From contig NW_022985169.1 in NCBI RefSeq assembly GCF_010093535.1, positions 718,044 to 782,043 on the forward strand: a DNA stretch of 64,000 bases. Direction: 5' to 3'. Each line of letters opens with the position of its first letter. The stretch's first letter is position 1. Shown here one piece after another: positions 59,834-64,000 of this stretch. The notes under the pieces were generated by a model that searched no databases, had not been told where the DNA came from, and was given only the letters and a program-made list of their open reading frames with translations. The position numbers and the translations under genes were made by a program. Origin of the DNA: Lindgomyces ingoldianus (taxonomy: Eukaryota > Ascomycota > Dothideomycetes > Pleosporales > Lindgomycetaceae).

Positions 59834-60235
59834 TTAGAGAGTTTCTTTCGGTATTCCTTCGCTGCTGCAAACTAATTGGGGTCCACGAATGTCGTTGACC
59901 TCCGGTTCTGGGAGCGCGAGTCTCCCGTCAACGTGCGGGATAGCCCAAAGAAGCATTGTAAGGAAAGAGACTCCTTCCCGGATGTGTTTCTGTGGCTGTA
60001 GTTGTGACTGATCGTAGTGATGATGAAAATGGTGATTTCGATCCTTGGTTGAAATCAAGTCCTTCAAATCGCGGCTCCTCGGCTCAACTACCGACCCGAC
60101 AGTCACGTGCCATCGGCCCGTCCCTGGGAAAGGTCGGGCATGAAGATCCCCCGCCAAAGCGAATCTGAAGACTTCCGTTCCGGAAAAGTGCCCGTCAATG
60201 TCTAAAGTTCCAACTTGTATCCACTCAGCGTCCAT
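59834..60235 (-). CDS. Hypothetical protein, uncertain
   Basis: A 133-codon open frame starts MDAEWIQVGTLDIDGHFSGT. The first 65 residues look protein-like (TEVFRFALAGDLHARPFPGT, WHVTVGSVVEPRSRDLKDL). Then a His/Gln-rich stretch follows and the frame ends with no domain. It is not recognised. It may be a fragment or fortuitous frame. It is divergent from the MDR gene, with 301 bp between starts. Confidence 0.3.
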   Translation of the reverse strand: MDAEWIQVGTLDIDGHFSGTEVFRFALAGDLHARPFPGTGRWHVTVGSVVEPRSRDLKDLISTKDRNHHFHHHYDQSQLQPQKHIREGVSFLTMLLWAIPHVDGRLALPEPEVNDIRGPQLVCSSEGIPKETL

Positions 60236-60536
60236 CTTTTTCGGGGTTATTCTTTAATCCCCATTTGAGGCAGGAACGGATTGAAAACTTATTTGCCCGA
60301 CCGATATTCGTGCCCCAGTCAAGGCTGCAGAAAGTTGCACCTCGTTTTATTGTCTGACATACGACAACAGGTTAGCACATGGGCCTCAGAGAGATAGATG
60401 ATACTCTCACACTTTGACAATAGTTTGGTCTTACGCCCTAAAGAGAAAATGAATATAAATAATAGACAAGGGACGTAATGGTCATCGCTTTTCCTACAAG
60501 CATCCTCCAACCCTCCTCCTCTGTGGCCTCCAAAAA
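60236..60536. promoter_or_regulatory. Promoter region of MDR reductase
   Basis: This 301-bp segment precedes the MDR start codon. It ends in a CT-rich stretch (60,505-60,530). No specific sites were recognised. Confidence 0.4.
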
Positions 60537-61646
60537 ATGACTCCTTCCAACAATGCCGCCTTTCTGACTGCCAAGGCTACACCTCTAAGACTTCAAACAT
60601 CCACATACACTTCGCCTGGAAGAGATGAGATAGTTGTAAAGAACGCGGCTGTAGCCATCAACTCCTACGACTACATTATCCAGGAAGCGGCCAGCTTGGT
60701 GGTTTCGTGGGTCAAGTTACCTTTCATCCTGGGTACCGACGTCGCCGGCGAGATTGTCGAGGTCGGAGAGGACGTCTCGCGCTTCAAGGTAGGAGACCGT
60801 GTTGTCGCCCACGCGGTCGCCTTGGACAAACGGGTGAATCGAGCATGCGAGGGTGGCTTCCAAGAATTTACAGTTGTCCGTCCAAACATGACCTCTCCTA
60901 TCCCACAATCCATGTCGTACGAGAGGGCGTGTGTAATGCCACTAGGTTTATCGACAGCGGCCTGCGCTCTCTTTCAGAAAGACTATCTCGCTCTTCCTTT
61001 CCCCACTATCTCCCCGACTCCATCCGGGAAGACGCTGCTGATTTGGGGCGGCTCTACCAGCGTGGGATGCAATGCTATTCATCTAGCGACGGCTGCAGGA
61101 TATGAGGTTATTGCAACAGCTTCGCCAAAAAACCATGAATATCTCAAAAAGCTAGGTGCCGTCGAAGTCTTTGATTATCGAAGCGCAAGCGTTGTCCCCG
61201 ACATCATCTCAGCATTCGAAAAACGATCCGCTGCAGGCGCAATTAGCATAGGCTCTGGCGCCTTCAAACCATGCATAGATATCATGGGAGCATGTAAGGG
61301 GAACAAGTTCATCGCTCAGGCTACCTTCGATATGCCTCCATTTCCGAAGCGTGTCTTGGACTTTCTCCCTTTTATAGTCTCAATGCTTGGCACAGTCATT
61401 TCAGGAAATATCAAGGCAACAATGAAGAGTGTCCGCACCAAGATCATCAATGGAAGCGACTTGGTGGCAAATGAGGTGGGGAAAGCCGTTTACGAAGACT
61501 TCTTGCCCAGTGCACTGGAGCAGCAGAAATTTATACCTGCACCTGAACCACAAATTGTTGGGCTAGGTCTCGATTCCGTGCAGGAAGCTATGGATCTGCT
61601 TAGGAAGGGGGTTTCGGCGAAGAAGTTGGTTGTTACTTTGTATTAG
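60537..61646 (+). CDS. MDR oxidoreductase, enoyl reductase-like
   Basis: A single exon of 369 residues. It is a medium-chain dehydrogenase/reductase: an N-terminal GroES-like domain (VVKNAAVAINSYDYIIQEAA, ILGTDVAGEIVEVGEDVSRF, VGDRVVAHAVAL) followed by a Rossmann domain (LLIWGGSTSVGCNAIHLATA, YEVIATASPKNHEYLKKLGA, EVFDYRS). The C-terminus ends in EAMDLLRKGVSAKKLVVTLY. The catalytic zinc ligands of true alcohol dehydrogenases are absent, as in the zinc-free ToxD/LovC-like trans-enoyl reductases of fungi. It is likely an NADPH-dependent reductase of an enone or enoyl substrate. No polyketide synthase lies in the window, so it is probably a stand-alone reductase. Confidence 0.9.
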   Translation: MTPSNNAAFLTAKATPLRLQTSTYTSPGRDEIVVKNAAVAINSYDYIIQEAASLVVSWVKLPFILGTDVAGEIVEVGEDVSRFKVGDRVVAHAVALDKRVNRACEGGFQEFTVVRPNMTSPIPQSMSYERACVMPLGLSTAACALFQKDYLALPFPTISPTPSGKTLLIWGGSTSVGCNAIHLATAAGYEVIATASPKNHEYLKKLGAVEVFDYRSASVVPDIISAFEKRSAAGAISIGSGAFKPCIDIMGACKGNKFIAQATFDMPPFPKRVLDFLPFIVSMLGTVISGNIKATMKSVRTKIINGSDLVANEVGKAVYEDFLPSALEQQKFIPAPEPQIVGLGLDSVQEAMDLLRKGVSAKKLVVTLY

Positions 61647-63105
61647 TCGGTTTTTCGACTTTCACATGAGGATTTCGTGACAATGTAAGGTATACAATGA
61701 GATTTTGGCGCAACATGCAGCGGAAACCTTTTAGCCATATTCGAGGCTCTTCTCTCTGGGTTTGCCTTTATATCCGTCCTCTTCTTGATGCGAAACATCA
61801 GACTCAGGTTGAGCAAGACCCAGGTTAACCAATAACTAATAGTCCCTAACCTACGAAAGCCACCTTAATAGCCTCCAACAACGCATATATATCTTCACTA
61901 TAACTGAACCACATTGTTGGCCACACCAACTCCTTCATCTCCAGTATGTAGAGCTTCTTTGGCCTCCGAAATACGCTTGGCCGGTATACAGCACCAAATG
62001 TGCTTGAATGGTATTTCACTGGGATTCATAATTGATGGACGCATCGCGCTCTGGATGCCTCTGGTTTTCGCTACCCGGCGGACGATGCTGATGCACTTAG
62101 GGACTACGGATGTAGCGTCCAGATATTCGTTTACACCATCCATGGTTTCTGCGAATGAGGATGGACGGCCAAACACTAAAGCGCGAGGCATTGAAATGCA
62201 AAGAATTAATGTGCAATAGAGCATTCCAAGAGATGGATCATGAAGGCTGGCGCGGAAAATGGCGGGAAGCGCATGGTGCTGTATACGGTGTTAATAGGCC
62301 GTTCATTTATGCCGATCTTGTTGGTGCTGTGATGTGGCTGCAAGAGATGCGGAGAGGAACGAGGAGGAAGATCTGAGGCGTAACGATGAGTTGAGGGAAT
62401 AATTCTGTGCATTGATTGCTTGATGATCATAACTTTGTTAGGTCAAATCCTTCGCTGTCGTTACCATGTTCCTTGGGGCGAAACACCAGGAAGAAGCACA
62501 GCAGAAGGTTTTAAGCCATCCCTAGTAATGCGCACATTAAGAAACACTTAGGCAGGAAATTTTTTTCTATATATGAGGAGGGGAGAAAACAACTTTACAT
62601 AAAACACACAGTAACGTCCCAATCCTGTCACTACACGGCAACATTGCGGCACAGGAGGGCAGTGTGGTTGCCTATCCGCTTCACGAAGTCCGGCCCCCTA
62701 TCCGAGCTTGGGTTGTTTGATCAGTGGTTGTCCAGATCTGTGAGGGTTTAGAAGCACGTGGTAGAAGGAGAAATGTCTGCGGGCGCATGTAGAGTGTATC
62801 AGATGCGAGAGGGGAGTAACGTCTCCAACCTGTATAAACTCATCACGGGAGCCCTAGTCATAAAATTTAAAATGTAAAAGCTCGAAAACTCTCGCGGCAC
62901 TCACAGTAGTGTCTTTAATAAGCACCACCCAATTAAGAGAACTGGGCAGTGCACACTCACAATGCCGCAATCCTTCTTGTTTCAGATATCAGGCAGCCAT
63001 TCAAGTTCTTAAAGCCATTAGATCTCTTAATATCTCGTCTGATAAACTTCACTTTCTTTCTGCCTTCTCAATATAAGCTAATCTCCCTAAACATCGTACT
63101 TAACG
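61647..63105. other. Intergenic 1.46 kb, no supported gene
   Basis: Opposing open stretches of about 100 codons at 61,898-62,224 (both strands) mirror one another and have no recognised domain, so I call neither. The remainder up to 63,105 shows no coding signal and includes the promoter of the membrane protein gene. Confidence 0.45.
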
Positions 63106-63728
63106 ATGGACGATTCCGAAGGCCGCTCTTTCGAGCGGCGGGTGCTACGAACAGTCGCGCTCTACCAGGCTATCGTTGCAATATTAATTGTGTGTTTTCT
63201 CGGGTATAACCTGTTTCTACAGATGTGGATTGGCCCCAAAACTTTCTATAGTGTATTGTCAGTCATTCTGCCTACCCGAATTTCCTAGTTTCGCTGACAG
63301 CAGTCTCAAGCGCTCCGGCTCTGGCTGCTTTCTTGACTACAGTAATTATTTTCCTCGTCCGCATACAACCAGAAGCATCTCCCACCAAAATTTCGACGTT
63401 ACTATTCGAGGCCAGCAAGACCGTCCTCGCGTCTGTCCTTTGGGTTTGGCTGTTGATAGATACGCTTATGTGGCCGGAAGGGAGAGGATTTCAGAAAATC
63501 CCATGGCGGCATGCGCAACTTGCAATGGCCTCGGTACTACTGGTGTGCGTCGCAAATATCGTCAGGGAAATTGTCCCAGCTAATATTCCTAGCTCCTTGT
63601 TTTATCCAATTCTTGGATATTCTTATATTCAGTGGAAAGTATGGGGTGAAGAGGAACCCCGATTCATAGAAAGAGACATCGAGGATGGGGAAAGGGAAGG
63701 AACACCTCTGCTTGCTCAGTCCGACTAG
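63106..63728 (+). CDS. Small multi-TM membrane protein, unknown
   Basis: Two exons: 63106-63250 and, with the preferred 50-bp intron (63251-63300), 63301-63728, giving 190 residues. An alternative acceptor at 63288 gives 194 residues but needs a 38-bp intron, too short for this genome. Four hydrophobic segments are visible: LYQAIVAILIVCFLGYNLFL, LAAFLTTVIIFLV, VLASVLWVWLLIDTLMW and MASVLLVCVANIVREIV. A charged C-terminal tail ends EGTPLLAQSD. It resembles the small fungal integral-membrane proteins of unknown function. No close neighbour suggests a role. Confidence 0.72.
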
Positions 63729-64000
63729 TGGGGACATCTATTCTCTAGTCAAGGGCAATCACACTTGCTCAATCGGGCCAAGCCAGGTCGACATTGTGCT
63801 CACGGAATAGAACCCTTCCACAAAGTTATCAGCTTATCAGGTGTTCCAATATTAAGAGAAATGTTTGCAGTTACGGAGCTCGCTGGAGCCCTCCAAAATC
63901 CACCACCTGCTCGTGGTATTCACTAACCACATACTACCTAGCTCACTCTTTTGTATATAAACCCTTAGTTACGCTCCTTTAGCCATCAACTCAGTTACTC
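63729..64000. other. Window end, no gene seen
   Basis: The sequence after the membrane-protein stop codon has no coding or RNA signal that I can support. A downstream promoter may begin here. Confidence 0.4.

Noticed and set aside
61898..62224. About 100-codon frames on both strands
   Set aside because: They mirror each other, show no domain, and no splice partner was found for either.
22000..64000. tRNA or rRNA genes
   Set aside because: I noticed no cloverleaf with A and B box sequence and no rRNA-like stretch by eye, though a covariance-model scan was not possible.

Overview
This window comes from a filamentous ascomycete (Pezizomycotina). The genes carry short GT-AG introns (44-77 bp) and belong to typical mould families: GMC oxidoreductase, DUF3433, spherulin-4, DUF1996, C2H2/Fungal_trans regulator, intradiol dioxygenase and HET domain. 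The repeats also show repeat-induced point mutation (RIP): CpA and TpG are scarce and TpA is abundant. I cannot place the species.

The layout has two compartments. Bases 1 to about 22,000 form an AT-rich, RIP-degraded block of retrotransposon wreckage with no intact gene. It holds a plus-strand Gypsy chromovirus remnant (RT, RNase H, integrase and chromodomain readable across stops) and two short LTRs that escaped RIP. One of these is a solo LTR with a 5-bp target duplication. A complete minus-strand LTR element (7590-13251, two 318-bp LTRs) sits inside the LTR of an older copy of its own family. Further degraded sequence follows, including one long plus-strand protein-like stretch whose visible stops are all TAG.

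Bases 22,000 to 64,000 are ordinary gene-bearing DNA. From left to right: a GMC oxidoreductase (six exons), a Cys-rich probable GPI-anchored protein, a DUF3433 membrane protein, a spherulin-4 protein, and a 944-bp non-autonomous hAT element with an 8-bp target duplication. Next comes a run of FAD oxidoreductase, EthD-like protein, D-2-hydroxyacid dehydrogenase, zinc-finger regulator, MFS transporter and P450. Then follow a broken DUF1996 gene, a PQQ-like propeller/PI-PLC-X fusion, a HET-domain relic, a PhnB-like protein, a single-pass membrane protein, a coiled-coil gene relic, a secreted intradiol dioxygenase, an MDR reductase and a small multi-TM protein.

The FAD oxidoreductase to P450 run (33.2-43.1 kb) looks like a catabolic cluster with its own regulator and importer. 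Its P450 is dead (two in-frame stops and a frameshift) and the neighbouring DUF1996 gene is also dead. Most nonsense codons in these relics are the kind a CpA to TpA change produces. I did not find a clearly new system. The decaying catabolic cluster, the hAT element and the unidentified RIP-mutated reading frame are the items most worth following up.

All exon joins were worked out by hand from splice signals, reading phase and family resemblance. For every gene called intact, the joined exons come out divisible by three.
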